Part shown: positions 28,709-37,544 of the stretch, one piece after another
Numbering within the stretch: the first letter of the stretch is position 1
How the letters are laid out: each line of letters begins with the position of its first letter
DNA from: Planctomycetaceae bacterium
Lineage (GTDB): Bacteria > Planctomycetota > Planctomycetia > Pirellulales > Pirellulaceae
Length of the DNA: 40,859 bases
Assembly (NCBI GenBank): GCA_002726245.1
Contig: PBSM01000208.1
Location: forward strand, 1 to 40,859
Direction: 5' to 3'
Program-made: the position numbers and the translations under genes
Notes under the pieces: model-generated
The model's input: only the letters and a program-made list of their open reading frames with translations
What the model was told of the DNA's origin: nothing
The model's database searches: none

Positions 28709-28805
28709 ATTCTGAAAATCACCGGTGGGCTGAATGCGTTGACGAGTCGGCGTCGCAACGGGTGCGATGGTTTCGCGATACGAACGGGAGACGCGCTCCG
28801 CTCCG

Positions 28806-28957
28806 CTACTCTTCCCACGCCGTCGCAGGCACCTCGGCATTCGGCTCGAACTTCTCGGTGATCACACGCGTCACGCCGGCGTACGGATGGCTGATCTCCA
28901 TGCGGTGTGATTCGATGAAAGAGGCAACGTCCGTGGGAAAAGTAGGATTCTCCTGGG
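28806..28957 (-). pseudogene. C-terminal gene relic, left copy
   Basis: On the minus strand about 50 codons read from PQEN through VASFIESHRMEISHPY to VITEKFEP and ATAWEE and a TAG at 28806-28808. The composition is protein-like, but an in-frame TAA precedes it and no start is present. The family is not recognised. A diverged inverted copy of its first part lies at 29000-29064. This looks like a broken end of a gene. Confidence 0.45.
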
Positions 28958-29054
28958 GTTACTATTGGCGAGCCAACATGGCTACGCCGTGATTTTGAAC
29001 CCAGGAGAACGCACTTCATTTCGAATCCGTCGCCTCTTTCATCGAATCACACCG
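28903..29054. repeat. Nested inverted repeat, 27-bp outer arms
   Basis: Bases 28903-28929 and 29028-29054 are inverted copies matching at 26 of 27 positions. Inside lie a 12-13-bp pair (28948-28960 with 28998-29009) and a smaller pair around GGCGAGCC and GGCTACGCC. The whole could fold into a 152-base hairpin. Both arms carry the same reading frame, so it also reads as an inverted duplication of a gene fragment. Confidence 0.75.
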
Positions 29055-29064
29055 ATGCAGCTAA
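29000..29064 (+). pseudogene. Gene relic, right inverted copy
   Basis: On the plus strand an open stretch after a TGA reads TQENALHFESVASFIESHRC and then stops at TAA 29062-29064. It shares QEN and VASFIESHR with the left copy, in the same frame, while intervening residues differ. The copies are therefore diverged coding fragments in opposite orientation rather than a random palindrome. Confidence 0.4.
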
Positions 29065-29210
29065 GTTCACTTCGCTCGGAAGGGCGGAAGAATCGCTTGC
29101 ATGCAAACACTTGACCAACCCAGCGCGAAAAGGCTGTGATGACCGCCAAAATGCGGTCTGCTCGCGCGGTTGTAGGTCATTGCCGGTGTTGGTCTCGGTA
29201 GGCGGCATAA

Positions 29211-30230
29211 TTACCGGGGGGTCGATGAAGTGACTGTTCGGAAGTTGGACGATGCAATCTTGTGGAGCGTTTCTGCAGGCAACGGGCCTGCACCGAGGTA
29301 AGCCAGCGCGTCGTCGATATGGGAGGAATCACCAAAGCCGATGATGACGCTTGAAATATGCGCGTGGCTCAGCACGAAGCGCAGAGCGATTTCCCTGAGA
29401 TCCGCCGGGGGGCCGAGAAGATCGCTCAACTGTTCCCTGCGCTGCTGATCGCGCCGGTAAAGGTCCAGCGGGAAAAACTCTGTCTTGTAAGTGTGGCGGC
29501 TTGGGGGCTGACCGGCGAGTGCTCCACCGGCAAACACACGAATCGCGAACACGCCCATGTTCTGTCGCGCGCAGTCCTCAATCACATTGCCGTAGTCAAC
29601 CTCGGTGAACTCGGCGGAAACTGATTCTCCGGCACTGGGTTCTCCGGCACTGGGATTCAGCAAGTTGTAGGGAACCTGGATCGTGGCGAACTGGCCGGTG
29701 TTAATTACCTCGCGAAGTGACTCTGCTTGACCGATTGCGGTCAGGCCAATGTGATCGATGACGCCTTCGTCTCGCAACTCGAGGAACGCACTTAGCACGC
29801 CATCCACTCCCAGAACATCATCGGGCGAAACGGATGTCGGCTCATCACCACGGCACGCGGTAATCGAGTTGTGCAATTGCAACAGTGTGATTCGCGATAC
29901 GCCCAGCCGTTTGAAACTACTTTCGACCGACTCGCGGACTTTCGCCTCGATGTCGTCCAAGTCCTCCGCGGCCAGACGTACTTTGGTGGCAATGTGAACA
30001 TCGTCGAGCGCGCTGAGATCGCTCAGCGCACGCCCCAAGCCTGCTTCCGATTGACCGTTGCCATAGGTTGCCGCGGTATCGATCCAGTTGACCCCGGCAT
30101 CCAACGCACGGCGCAACGTGTCACGCTGGCACTGATTGTTGTCTGACGTCATGAGCGCAGGAACAGGGCCGGCACCAAATGCCAGGGCGGATACACGAAT
30201 GCCGGTTGATCCCAAAGTTCTGAACTGCAT
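29211..30230 (-). CDS. Aldo/keto reductase
   Basis: This 339-residue cytoplasmic NAD(P)H-dependent oxidoreductase has the (beta/alpha)8 fold of the aldo/keto reductase family. The catalytic tetrad is visible as Asp51 in IDTAATYGNG, Tyr56, Lys83 in ATKVR, and His120 in LLQLHNS. The C-terminal SSVIIGFGDSSHIDDAL is the usual cofactor-binding region. A 15-base tandem duplication near the middle inserts a second SAGE(P/S) unit into a loop. The frame upstream adds 19 residues, but the ATG at 30230 gives the family N-terminus MQFRTLGSTGIRVS. The substrate cannot be predicted. It is a single gene with gene relics on its downstream side. Confidence 0.93.
   Translation of the reverse strand: MQFRTLGSTGIRVSALAFGAGPVPALMTSDNNQCQRDTLRRALDAGVNWIDTAATYGNGQSEAGLGRALSDLSALDDVHIATKVRLAAEDLDDIEAKVRESVESSFKRLGVSRITLLQLHNSITACRGDEPTSVSPDDVLGVDGVLSAFLELRDEGVIDHIGLTAIGQAESLREVINTGQFATIQVPYNLLNPSAGEPSAGESVSAEFTEVDYGNVIEDCARQNMGVFAIRVFAGGALAGQPPSRHTYKTEFFPLDLYRRDQQRREQLSDLLGPPADLREIALRFVLSHAHISSVIIGFGDSSHIDDALAYLGAGPLPAETLHKIASSNFRTVTSSTPR
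29625..29654. repeat. 15-bp perfect tandem duplication in reductase
   Basis: The unit TTCTCCGGCACTGGG occurs twice in direct succession at 29625-29639 and 29640-29654. It repeats the residues SAGEP/S in a loop of the aldo/keto reductase without breaking the frame. Slippage is the likely source. Confidence 0.9.
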
Positions 30231-30808
30231 GAGAGCTGCTCTTGCGCGGCGGCTATACGCCTTTTGGCTTCGCCCAATGGCTGTCACGATAGGTCCGGTT
30301 CACTAGGCGAGTGGCCTCATCGTCATTGACGAACTATGAATAACAACAGCGTCAGTCCTGGGGCGGGTCAGCGCGACAATCAGGCCGAAAACGACAATTA
30401 GTGTTTTCATCGCAGAATTCTTGTCGTCAAGTGTCTACTTCCGCTGCCCGAGAGAACGACCGTTCACATTCTTCTTAGGTTGCACCTGGGAACTCAGCAC
30501 GCAACCACTCCGACAACCGCTCAATATACCTAACCAAGCCGTCACTCAGGAGCTGGAACGTCATCGCAGGCACGGTCGTTTTCGACGCCTGTTATACCTA
30601 CGGGTGATTGAGACGATCCGTATCGCTGCCGAAGGGGATATGGGTTCATATCAGAAGTTCGATCTACCGCAAGCTACGCGAAAGCACCAGCTCAAGACGC
30701 GGAGAGCGATTGATCTCACGACGGCGTTGCTTCCAATCATGGCTTGCGTGGCGTAGATTAGGTGGCGATTCGTGATTTGGCCTACGCCACTCGCCGGCGA
30801 CTTGTGAT
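30231..30808. other. Gene-poor interval with one inverted repeat
   Basis: No convincing gene is seen in these 578 bases. An open frame at 30421-30756 lacks a good start, family motifs or coding character. GTGGCGTAG at 30748-30756 and CTACGCCAC at 30782-30790 form a 9-bp inverted pair with a 25-base loop, close to the start of the transporter gene. The interval also holds the divergent promoters of the reductase and the transporter, but no strong boxes were picked out. Confidence 0.5.
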
Positions 30809-32437
30809 GTGACCGTGGAAAACGACCCCTACGCGCGAAGCAGTCAGGAGTTCAAGGACCCGCCACGTGATTTTCGCTCGACACTTCGTCATTTGGGACC
30901 GGGCATGATCTTGGTCGGATCGATCGTAGGCTCGGGAGAGCTGATCATGACAACCAAGTTGGGTGCGGTGGCGGGCTTTGTGTTGTTGTGGTTTGTGTTG
31001 CTGTCTTGTTTGATCAAAGTCGTTGTCCAAGCTGAGTTGACTCGTCACACGATCTCGAGCGGCAAGACTTTTCTGACGGTCTTCAATGCACTGCCAGGTC
31101 CGGCCGTACAGCGGCCGGTGTGGCTCGCGATTCCATGGATGTCGATCGTCACGGTGGTTAGCGTCGTCGTAGTCATCCTGTTCGTTAATCTGCCGGAGAC
31201 GTTGTTAACTTGGTCAACCCGGGTCCTGATTCTGGCTGGCGCGGTCGTCATCATAGTCGTCGCGGCCTTCCTGATTCAGGCTTATCACAACCATGCAAGG
31301 CCTCGAGCGACGTCCGCCCAGCGACCGCGAATCAACTGGTTCACTTGGCTGTGGCTGTCATCCTTGTTATTAACCTTTGTCAACTCGGGAGCGATTCTCG
31401 GCGGTGCTGGGCAGGCGATCGAGTTGGCGTTCCCTGACTTCATGCCGGGTGGCGCGAGAGCCTGGTCGGTCGTTGTCGCTATCGCAACGGCTGCCTTGCT
31501 GCTCAGCGGAACTTATGCGTCGTTGGAGAAAACGTTCATCATCATGGTGGCGACGTTCACGTTAATGACTGTCGCCAGCACGGTGCTCATTCAATGGACG
31601 GGATACGCGGTTACGTGGGATGACGTCGTCGGTGGTCTTTCCGGAAAAATGCCTGGGCCTGTGACGACGACTTTGATTCTGGCAGCTTTGGCGATGTATG
31701 CGGGAACGGGCGTGGCCTATGGCGAAATGAAGACCTACACCTACTGGTGCGTGGAAAAGGGATACGCCCGATACATCGGCGAGAATCAGCCCGGCGAAGA
31801 ATGGGCGCGGCGGGCCCGCGGATGGATTCGAGTCATGTACACCGATGTTTTGATCACGATGGTGGTCTATACGATCAGCACGGTCTGCTTTTACATGCTC
31901 GGCGCGGCGATACTATTTGCGAACGGCAAGGATCCGGATGGAGTGAAAACGCTCGCCACGTTGGGCGAGATCTACACCGAGAGCTTGGGCAGTTGGTCTG
32001 CGATGCTGTTCATCGTCGGTGCGTTCTTCGTACTGTTCTCGACGGTGGTCGCGGGCGCCGCCGGGAATTCGCGATTGCTGGCCGACGGGCTCACCGTGAT
32101 GGGGATTGCTGATCCGCGTGACTATCGTTCTCGACTCCGCTTCATACGCATCTTTATCATCGTGTCGCTCGTTCTGTATTCGGTGGCCTATTGGCTTTTC
32201 GAAAACCCGCCGCAGATGCTGTTGATCACGAGCAGTCTGATTGCGGCGTTGATGTACCCCATCATCGGACTCGGTGTGCTGTACTTGCGGCACTGCGATG
32301 TCGATCCAAGGATCGTGCCCGGCAAACTGACGACGGTGTGGCTTTGGATCTGCGGAATTGCTTTGACCGTGATTTCACCGATCGGGATTTTGTCGGCCCT
32401 GGCGATCCAGTTCGGTTGGATTGCTATCGGGCCGTGA
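30809..32437 (+). CDS. Nramp-like divalent-metal transporter family protein
   Basis: This 542-residue integral membrane protein has about eleven hydrophobic helices. The first helix reads LGPGMILVGSIVGSGELIMTT, the pattern of planctomycete Nramp-related proteins. The classic Nramp metal-site DPGN is absent: the matching position reads GSGE, and the helix-6 Met motif is also not evident (ALAMYAGTGVAYGEMK). The substrate is therefore unclear, and it may not be Mn or Fe. GTG at 30809 or 30815 is the likely start; the ATG at 30807 stops at once in another frame. No ribosome-binding site stands out. It is divergent from the reductase and followed by a gene-poor gap. Confidence 0.85.
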   Translation: MTVENDPYARSSQEFKDPPRDFRSTLRHLGPGMILVGSIVGSGELIMTTKLGAVAGFVLLWFVLLSCLIKVVVQAELTRHTISSGKTFLTVFNALPGPAVQRPVWLAIPWMSIVTVVSVVVVILFVNLPETLLTWSTRVLILAGAVVIIVVAAFLIQAYHNHARPRATSAQRPRINWFTWLWLSSLLLTFVNSGAILGGAGQAIELAFPDFMPGGARAWSVVVAIATAALLLSGTYASLEKTFIIMVATFTLMTVASTVLIQWTGYAVTWDDVVGGLSGKMPGPVTTTLILAALAMYAGTGVAYGEMKTYTYWCVEKGYARYIGENQPGEEWARRARGWIRVMYTDVLITMVVYTISTVCFYMLGAAILFANGKDPDGVKTLATLGEIYTESLGSWSAMLFIVGAFFVLFSTVVAGAAGNSRLLADGLTVMGIADPRDYRSRLRFIRIFIIVSLVLYSVAYWLFENPPQMLLITSSLIAALMYPIIGLGVLYLRHCDVDPRIVPGKLTTVWLWICGIALTVISPIGILSALAIQFGWIAIGP

Positions 32438-32962
32438 GTGATTGTCGCCTTTCGCTCCGAGGCTGGGTGAGGGCGATGACGCCGAGCGATACTATCTATT
32501 CACGAATCATGGTGCGGTTGGGCAGCGATTCGAAGTCGCTGTGCTAGCCCAGCGATCCTTTACAGCCATTATCGGTGGGAGTGTTTTTCGCGATGATCCT
32601 CTCGGAAGTGTTGTAAAGAATCGCTGGACCAGTACACCTGCATCCTGAGTTCGCAATTCCGTCCATTCTTTGCAGGTCAGCGGTGGCTCGATAAGGAGCA
32701 TGGCTACCACCTTGGGCCGCTCCAGCACATCACCGACAGTCGCTTCACCTATTCCAGCGCGTGAGCGGCCCGAACGAACGTCGTTCATCGGCTCAACGCC
32801 GTGGACCGCCGAACAGAACATTGGTCGCCGTGTCTCGGCTACCAGTCTGCGCTCGATCTCGAAAAGTCTCGGCACGCCAGATTATTCGCGTGTAATTGCC
32901 TATCAACGTGGGCTAACGAGTTGGCACGGTGCTCGACGGCGGTGGTCAAGAATCTGTCTTGC
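32438..32962. other. Gene-poor interval with hairpin
   Basis: No gene is supported in these 525 bases. A minus-strand open frame at 32507-32875 has no recognised motif. CCAGCGATCCTTTACA at 32549-32564 pairs with 32612-32627 at 15 of 16 positions, forming a long-loop hairpin 112 bases after the transporter stop. It may be a palindromic repeat or a terminator-like structure, though no T-run is present. Confidence 0.5.
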
Positions 32963-34114
32963 TCATGAACCTGGCATGAGAAACTTGTCGAGAAACTCAT
33001 AAGCCCGCTTGCGAGCGGTGTCGGGGAACGCGTGCGGCCCGGGGTAGTAGGATTCTTCCAGGGCTGTCGATGCGCCAAGCAATGCGTAAATGGGCCGAGC
33101 GGACCGGACGCAGTCACGGACTCCGGACACATCGAAGTCGTTGTCTCCTTCGGCGGCGGAAGCGAGAAACGGCCGCGGGGCGAGGCAAGCGATGAGTTCC
33201 GGGAAATCGAACGGCACCTTCGCGGCGTCGTTCTCATACACGCCGGCGATGCGCGGCATGTAGCGTGGGCCGGTCCAACTTGGCACGTCGTCTTTCCTAA
33301 AAGTACAGAAGCCGCAATTGGACACCAGCACCTTTAGGCGTGGCTCGAAGACCGCCGTGAAGATCGTGCTGTGACCTCCCAGTGAGTGGCCGATGCAGCC
33401 AATCCGTTCGCCATCGACGATGGACAGGGACTGCAGCAAATCAACCGCCCGGATGTTATCCCACACGGCCTTCATCGAGCCGCTCGAATAGCCGGTCTGC
33501 GGCCCGAATTCGTAGGTGTGCTCCCCGAATGACGGATAGTCTGGGGCGAGTGTCACATATCCGCGCTCCGCCAAGTGCAGCGCGTAGTGCAGGCTTGGGT
33601 CGCCAGCCAGTCCGGCTGGCTCCGCCTTACCGGACTTGGTCGTCTGCTGCAGGCACAACACGGCAGGCAGCTTCGAACCCGACTTGTGATCGGGAATGAA
33701 GAGATACGCGGGAACTCGATCCGCTGCATCCGACTGATAAGTCAGCTTGCGGCGAGTGACCGCGCCGACCCTGGCCTCTTCGATCGTTCCGACATCCAAA
33801 GGCACTCGCTGCGGTGGACCGGGCAACGGGCCCATGACAGACTGCAGGTGTAGCTGCACATGCCGTTTGCGGATGAGCCAGTCATCGACTGATCGGATCG
33901 GCCGTCGCCGTCCCTGCAAGTCGATGAAGTGCGCTAGGTCCGAATGGTCGGCGTAGCCCGGCGGCAGACTCGCCGGCGCAGGCAAGTCTTTTCCATTGAA
34001 GATCGCGCGGGAGCCCTCTGGCAGTTTGGGTTCATCCGCGTTGCAGAAGGCCAACGTCGCTAGCATGATCGTGGCAAATGTACAGGCCAAGATGAGTCGG
34101 GCAGCACTCTTCAT
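32963..34114 (-). CDS. Exported alpha/beta hydrolase (dienelactone hydrolase/acetylxylan-esterase-like)
   Basis: This 383-residue protein starts with a signal peptide (MKSAARLILACTFATIMLA, cleavage near FCNA-D). The catalytic domain from about 130 has the nucleophile elbow GHSLGG with Ser244, the downstream Asp in EGDNDFDV (about 335) and the His in YYPGPHAFP (about 360). Planctomycete relatives are annotated as acetylxylan esterases or dienelactone hydrolases, so deacylation of a polysaccharide outside the cytoplasm is plausible but not shown. The ATG at 34114 is chosen for the signal peptide; the longer frame back to 34423 runs antisense through the winged-helix gene. It lies 143 bases downstream of that gene on the same strand. 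Confidence 0.88.
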   Translation of the reverse strand: MKSAARLILACTFATIMLATLAFCNADEPKLPEGSRAIFNGKDLPAPASLPPGYADHSDLAHFIDLQGRRRPIRSVDDWLIRKRHVQLHLQSVMGPLPGPPQRVPLDVGTIEEARVGAVTRRKLTYQSDAADRVPAYLFIPDHKSGSKLPAVLCLQQTTKSGKAEPAGLAGDPSLHYALHLAERGYVTLAPDYPSFGEHTYEFGPQTGYSSGSMKAVWDNIRAVDLLQSLSIVDGERIGCIGHSLGGHSTIFTAVFEPRLKVLVSNCGFCTFRKDDVPSWTGPRYMPRIAGVYENDAAKVPFDFPELIACLAPRPFLASAAEGDNDFDVSGVRDCVRSARPIYALLGASTALEESYYPGPHAFPDTARKRAYEFLDKFLMPGS

Positions 34115-34257
34115 ATCGCTTTTATTCGTCCATCGCGTTGCCGTGTTTCGCTCATCTAGCAGAACGGTGACGGCCGACCTGAGCAGTCTGCACATCATCG
34201 AAACTTCGCTGTACCACCGGCTTGTCGGCAAACCGTTCATCCAACGCCGTGATTCCG

Positions 34258-34482
34258 TTAATCCGTCAGCGCAACGACACGGCCACGCGTCGTTTCGTCG
34301 ATCGTGACTTTGTCTTCTCGGGCCAGCCAGCCTACCGCCTGCATCACGGTGTCGCGGGGAGCATCGATCGACTTGACGAGTTTGGTCATCGACATCGCGC
34401 CGTTCTCGGAGAGGCAATGCCACACGACGCCAGCCGTCTCGCCAATTTGCTCGACAGCACAGAGTTCCGCTACAACGGTCAT
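34258..34482 (-). CDS. Small winged-helix DNA-binding protein (DUF2582-like)
   Basis: This 74-residue protein has the pattern EQIGETAGVVWHCLSENGAMSMTKLVKSI followed by VMQAVGWLAREDKVTIDE, a single winged helix-turn-helix of the DUF2582 type. Such proteins are small cytoplasmic regulators of unknown target. The ATG at 34482 is set by AAGGAG about seven bases upstream on the minus strand. The gene is divergent from pstS, 385 bases away, and lies upstream of the esterase gene. Whether it controls either neighbour is not known. Confidence 0.75.
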   Translation of the reverse strand: MTVVAELCAVEQIGETAGVVWHCLSENGAMSMTKLVKSIDAPRDTVMQAVGWLAREDKVTIDETTRGRVVALTD

Positions 34483-34742
34483 CTTGTCACTCCTTTTGGC
34501 ATAAAGACTCCTTCGAGATCATTCCCGCGCGGCACTCTGTCCGGCACAGCTTGGGAAGCGACCAGTATACAGACCCACGGGCGAAGACGTCTAATCTCTT
34601 TCTGTGCATAGTGAAGAACTTCGTGTTTAGATCTAGGCTAGGCCAGCTACCGAACCGGTCGGTGCATACCGCAGGAGACTTCGGGCGTTGCAGGCAACCG
34701 CTCGCCGGTGGGCCGCTTCCCGACACCGATTTCGCCGGCTTC

Positions 34743-34777
34743 TTAACAATTAACGGTTCCTTCACACAGTCTTCACA
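34743..34777 (+). promoter_or_regulatory. Candidate Pho box before pstS
   Basis: The hexamers TTAACG (34750-34755), TTCACA (34761-34766) and TTCACA (34772-34777) are exactly 11 bases apart, and a fourth TTAACA lies at 34743-34748. Direct repeats spaced by 11 bases are the layout of PhoB/PhoP boxes, and the TTAACA-like form resembles Gram-positive PhoP sites. The last unit ends 90 bases before the pstS ATG. This predicts phosphate-starvation control. Confidence 0.65.
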
Positions 34778-34867
34778 TTCGTCGCAATACTCAGGAATCA
34801 AGCTTGATAGCACACCGCGCGAGCGATCGCCGGTGTCTGTGCCAAGACCTGAACTGGAGACAAACGG

Positions 34868-35953
34868 ATGTCAGCAATGTGCCAATTGGGGCTCTTAGGA
34901 GTTTTGGCTTTTGGGATCGCGGGATGTGGCGAAGTTACAACGGACAACGGATCCGTGTCGGACATCTCCGAGATCAAGATCCCTGAAGACGGCGATACCG
35001 GTAGCTCTGGTGCGGTAGCTGGCCTGACGGGCGAAGTGGAGATCGACGGCTCAAGCACTGTCTTTCCAATTAGCGAAGCAGCCGCTGACCAGTTTCGCAA
35101 AACCTATCCCGAGGTGAAAGTGACGGTTGGTGTTTCGGGAACAGGCGGCGGATTCAAGCGTTTCTCGAAGGGCGAGACTAACATCTCTGAGGCGTCTCGT
35201 CCGATCAAGCACGGCGAGCTTGAACAGTGCCAGGCGGCGAACGTCGAGTTTGTTGAACTGCCCGTTGCATACGACGGCTTGACGATCGTCGTCAACCCGG
35301 TGAACGACTGGGCGGAAGAACTGAGTATCGATAACTTGAAAAAGATCTTTGGCGGTGAAGGCACGGCCGCGAAGTGGAGTGATGTGAATCCTGACTGGCC
35401 CGACTCGGAGATCAAGATCTACGCTCCCGGCACCGATTCGGGCACGTTTGACTATTTCAAGGAGGTCGTCGCTGGCAAGGAGGGTTCGCTGTGTAGCGAC
35501 ATGTCGGTCAGTGAGGACGATAACGCCTTGGTGACTGGTGTGGCAGGGCAAAGAGAGGCGATCGGGTTCTTCGGAGCCGCCTACTATTTCGAGAACAAGG
35601 ACAAGTTGAAAGCGGTCAAGATCACGAATCCAAGCACGGGCGGCGGTGTGCAGCCGACCCCAGAGACAATCGAGAGCGGCGAATACGCTCCGTTCAGCCG
35701 ACCTTTGTTCATCTATGTGAACAGCGCCTCCCTGAGGCGACCAGAGATGAAGAAGTTTGTTATGTACTACCTGGACAATGCGGCCAGCTTTGCGAAGACG
35801 GTTGGCTACGTCGCACTTCCCAGCGAGGTCTACCAACGTGCGAAAAAGCATCTAACCGATCGCTTGGCCGGCACGCATTATCTGACTGGCGAAGGCGAGA
35901 AGCGTTTGGGCGCGTTGCCAGATGTCTACAAAGTGGAGAATCTGGTCAAGTAG
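34868..35953 (+). CDS. pstS: Phosphate ABC transporter binding lipoprotein PstS
   Basis: This 361-residue periplasmic phosphate-binding protein is a lipoprotein: LAFGIAGC gives a lipobox with Cys20, followed by an acidic linker. The phosphate-site motifs are visible as IDGSSTVFP (about 60-68), SGTGGGFKRF, SRPIK, and the APGTDSGTFDYF segment near 195. It delivers phosphate to the PstCA permease. GGAG at 34856-34859 sets the ATG at 34868. It opens a pst locus whose later genes are damaged. Length and motif content are normal, so this gene appears intact. Confidence 0.95.
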   Translation: MSAMCQLGLLGVLAFGIAGCGEVTTDNGSVSDISEIKIPEDGDTGSSGAVAGLTGEVEIDGSSTVFPISEAAADQFRKTYPEVKVTVGVSGTGGGFKRFSKGETNISEASRPIKHGELEQCQAANVEFVELPVAYDGLTIVVNPVNDWAEELSIDNLKKIFGGEGTAAKWSDVNPDWPDSEIKIYAPGTDSGTFDYFKEVVAGKEGSLCSDMSVSEDDNALVTGVAGQREAIGFFGAAYYFENKDKLKAVKITNPSTGGGVQPTPETIESGEYAPFSRPLFIYVNSASLRRPEMKKFVMYYLDNAASFAKTVGYVALPSEVYQRAKKHLTDRLAGTHYLTGEGEKRLGALPDVYKVENLVK

Positions 35954-35983
35954 GTTTCGCTCGCCGAGCGTAACCAAGTGAGC

Positions 35984-36006
35984 GGTCACGCCCGGCGGGT
36001 GTGACC
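35984..36006. terminator. Stem-loop between pstS and pstC
   Basis: GGTCACGCCC at 35984-35993 pairs with GGGTGTGACC at 35997-36006 at nine of ten positions (the tenth could be a G-U pair) around a 3-base loop. Outer flanks GTTTCG (35954-35959) and CGAAAC (36018-36023) also pair. Such a hairpin between the binding-protein gene and the permease genes could reduce downstream expression or protect the pstS mRNA. Confidence 0.5.
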
Positions 36007-36100
36007 TACTGTGCGACGAAACATAGGAATCGCCCTTGTGGCGACTGCTGATTCAGTTGCGAGCGTTCATACGGGCCAGCGTTTGCGCTCGCGCCGAGGT

Positions 36101-36984
36101 ATGCGGATTCGTGAAGCGATCATCAAGACGCCTTGGTTTTGTGTGGTCTTTTCTCGCTAGCGACGACAGGAGCCATCATCGTTGTGTTAGCGATTGAGGC
36201 GATCCGTTTCTTTCGGATGGACGAGGTAAGCGTTGTCGAGTTTTTCACCACAAGCCAATGGAACCCGTTGCTTGGGGCAGAGAAACATTTCGGCATCTGG
36301 TCGTTGATCTCTCGCACGATGCTCGTGACGGCGGTTGCGATGGCACTCGCTTTGCCCCTGGGTTTGGTGACGGCGGTCTATCTCAGCGAATACGCGTCTC
36401 GCAAGCTGCATGCAACGTTGAAGCCGACGCTGGAAGTTCTGGCCGGCATCCCGACGGTTGTCTATGGCTTCTTCGCGCTCACAATGCTAACGCCAGCACT
36501 GAAGTTCTTTCACGACGGCTTCAACGTCTACAACGCCTTTAGCGCAGGAATCGCCGTCGGCATTCTTTGCTTGCCGACGGTCAGTTCCCTCGCCGAGGAC
36601 GCACTTCAGGCCGTGCCGCGGGCGTTGCGCGAAGGGGCGTATGCGTTGGGAGCGACCAAGTTCGACGTATCGATCAAGGTCGTATTGCCGGCTGCGTTGT
36701 CGGGCATCGTTTCGGCCTTCCTGTTGGCGATCGCCAGGGCGATCGGCGAAACGATGATTGTCGCGCTGGCCGCCGGCAGTATGCCGCATCTGACGATGGA
36801 TCCTCGCGAAGAGATCCAAACCATGACTGGATTCATGGTGCAGATGGCGCTGGGCGATGTCAGTAACTTCGGGCCCGAGTACTCTTCGATGTACGCGGTT
36901 GCTGCGACGTTATTCGTGATGACTCTCACCCTGACACTGATCGGTGGGCAAATTCGTCGGCGCTTCCGCGAGGCCTACTCATGA
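36101..36984 (+). CDS. pstC: Phosphate ABC transporter permease PstC, 5' frameshift
   Basis: This inner-membrane permease subunit has six hydrophobic helices and the binding-protein-dependent transport EAA-like loop (VPRALREGAYALGATKFDVS, about 175-195), then AIARAIGETMIV. It moves phosphate with PstA using PstB energy. Bases 36101-36137 encode MRIREAIIKTPW, the family N-terminus, but the frame breaks in the run of four T at 36137-36140: a fifth T would give WFLCGLFSLATTG. The open part as it stands begins with a GTG at 36133. Loss of one T could be real or a homopolymer error. It overlaps pstA by four bases, as usual. Confidence 0.85.
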
Positions 36985-37544
36985 ACAGTACCTCGCCACG
37001 GCCGGGCCATCACGCACCAAAGCGTTCTAGCGAGGCTCGTCGGGATCTCGACAAATCATTCGTTGCCTTCTGTATCGCTACCGCCCTTTTTTCGATAGCG
37101 ATCTTGGTGGTCTTGCTGGCAGCGATTTTTGTGCAAGGACTACCACAACTGACTTGGCGGTTCCTGACCAGCCCGCCCAGCCCGAATACACAAGAGGCCG
37201 GGATCTACCCTGCGTTGTTCGGCACCATTTGGGTTTGTTCGGCTTGTGCGCTCTTCACGCTCCCGATCGGAGTTGGAACCGCGATCCTGCTCGAAGAGTT
37301 CAAGCCCGGCAGTCAGTGGGCGAGGATGCTTCACAGCTTCGTGCAACTGAACATTACAAACTTGGCGGGTGTGCCGTCGGTCGTTTACGGGATCATTGGC
37401 TTGACGGCATTCGTTGGAATGTTTGGTCTCGCCAGTTCAACCGCGGAACCTCTATCGGAAGTCGGCGTACGCTACTACGACCAGTTCTTGAGTGAAGGTG
37501 ATCGTGTCTTACTGGTTCGTGTGGCTGCCGTACTCCGGATCTGA
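36981..37544 (+). CDS. pstA: Phosphate ABC transporter permease PstA, C-terminally truncated
   Basis: This 187-residue ORF is the N-terminal part of PstA, with a first helix at about 30-55, SPNTQEAGIYPALFGTIW, and the TM block through NLAGVPSVVYGIIGLTAFVGMFGLA. Normal PstA is about 280-300 residues, and the EAA loop (REGALGLGATRW-type) and last two or three helices are absent. From about residue 180 the sequence changes to the interior of a response regulator gene. It therefore cannot make a working permease with PstC. pstC ends by the usual 4-base overlap, so the start is firm. The break lies near 37515-37535. Confidence 0.85.
   Translation: MNSTSPRPGHHAPKRSSEARRDLDKSFVAFCIATALFSIAILVVLLAAIFVQGLPQLTWRFLTSPPSPNTQEAGIYPALFGTIWVCSACALFTLPIGVGTAILLEEFKPGSQWARMLHSFVQLNITNLAGVPSVVYGIIGLTAFVGMFGLASSTAEPLSEVGVRYYDQFLSEGDRVLLVRVAAVLRI

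Noticed and set aside
28642-29019. 125-residue minus-strand open frame in the gap before the reductase
   Set aside because: It is a different frame from the relic peptide and is rich in Arg and His. It was judged a shadow of the inverted repeat.
30421-30756. 111-residue plus-strand open frame
   Set aside because: No recognised motif, no ribosome-binding site, and Arg-rich composition typical of a chance frame in GC-rich DNA.
32507-32875. 122-residue minus-strand open frame after the transporter
   Set aside because: No family match, no good start and a hairpin inside it. It is treated as non-coding.
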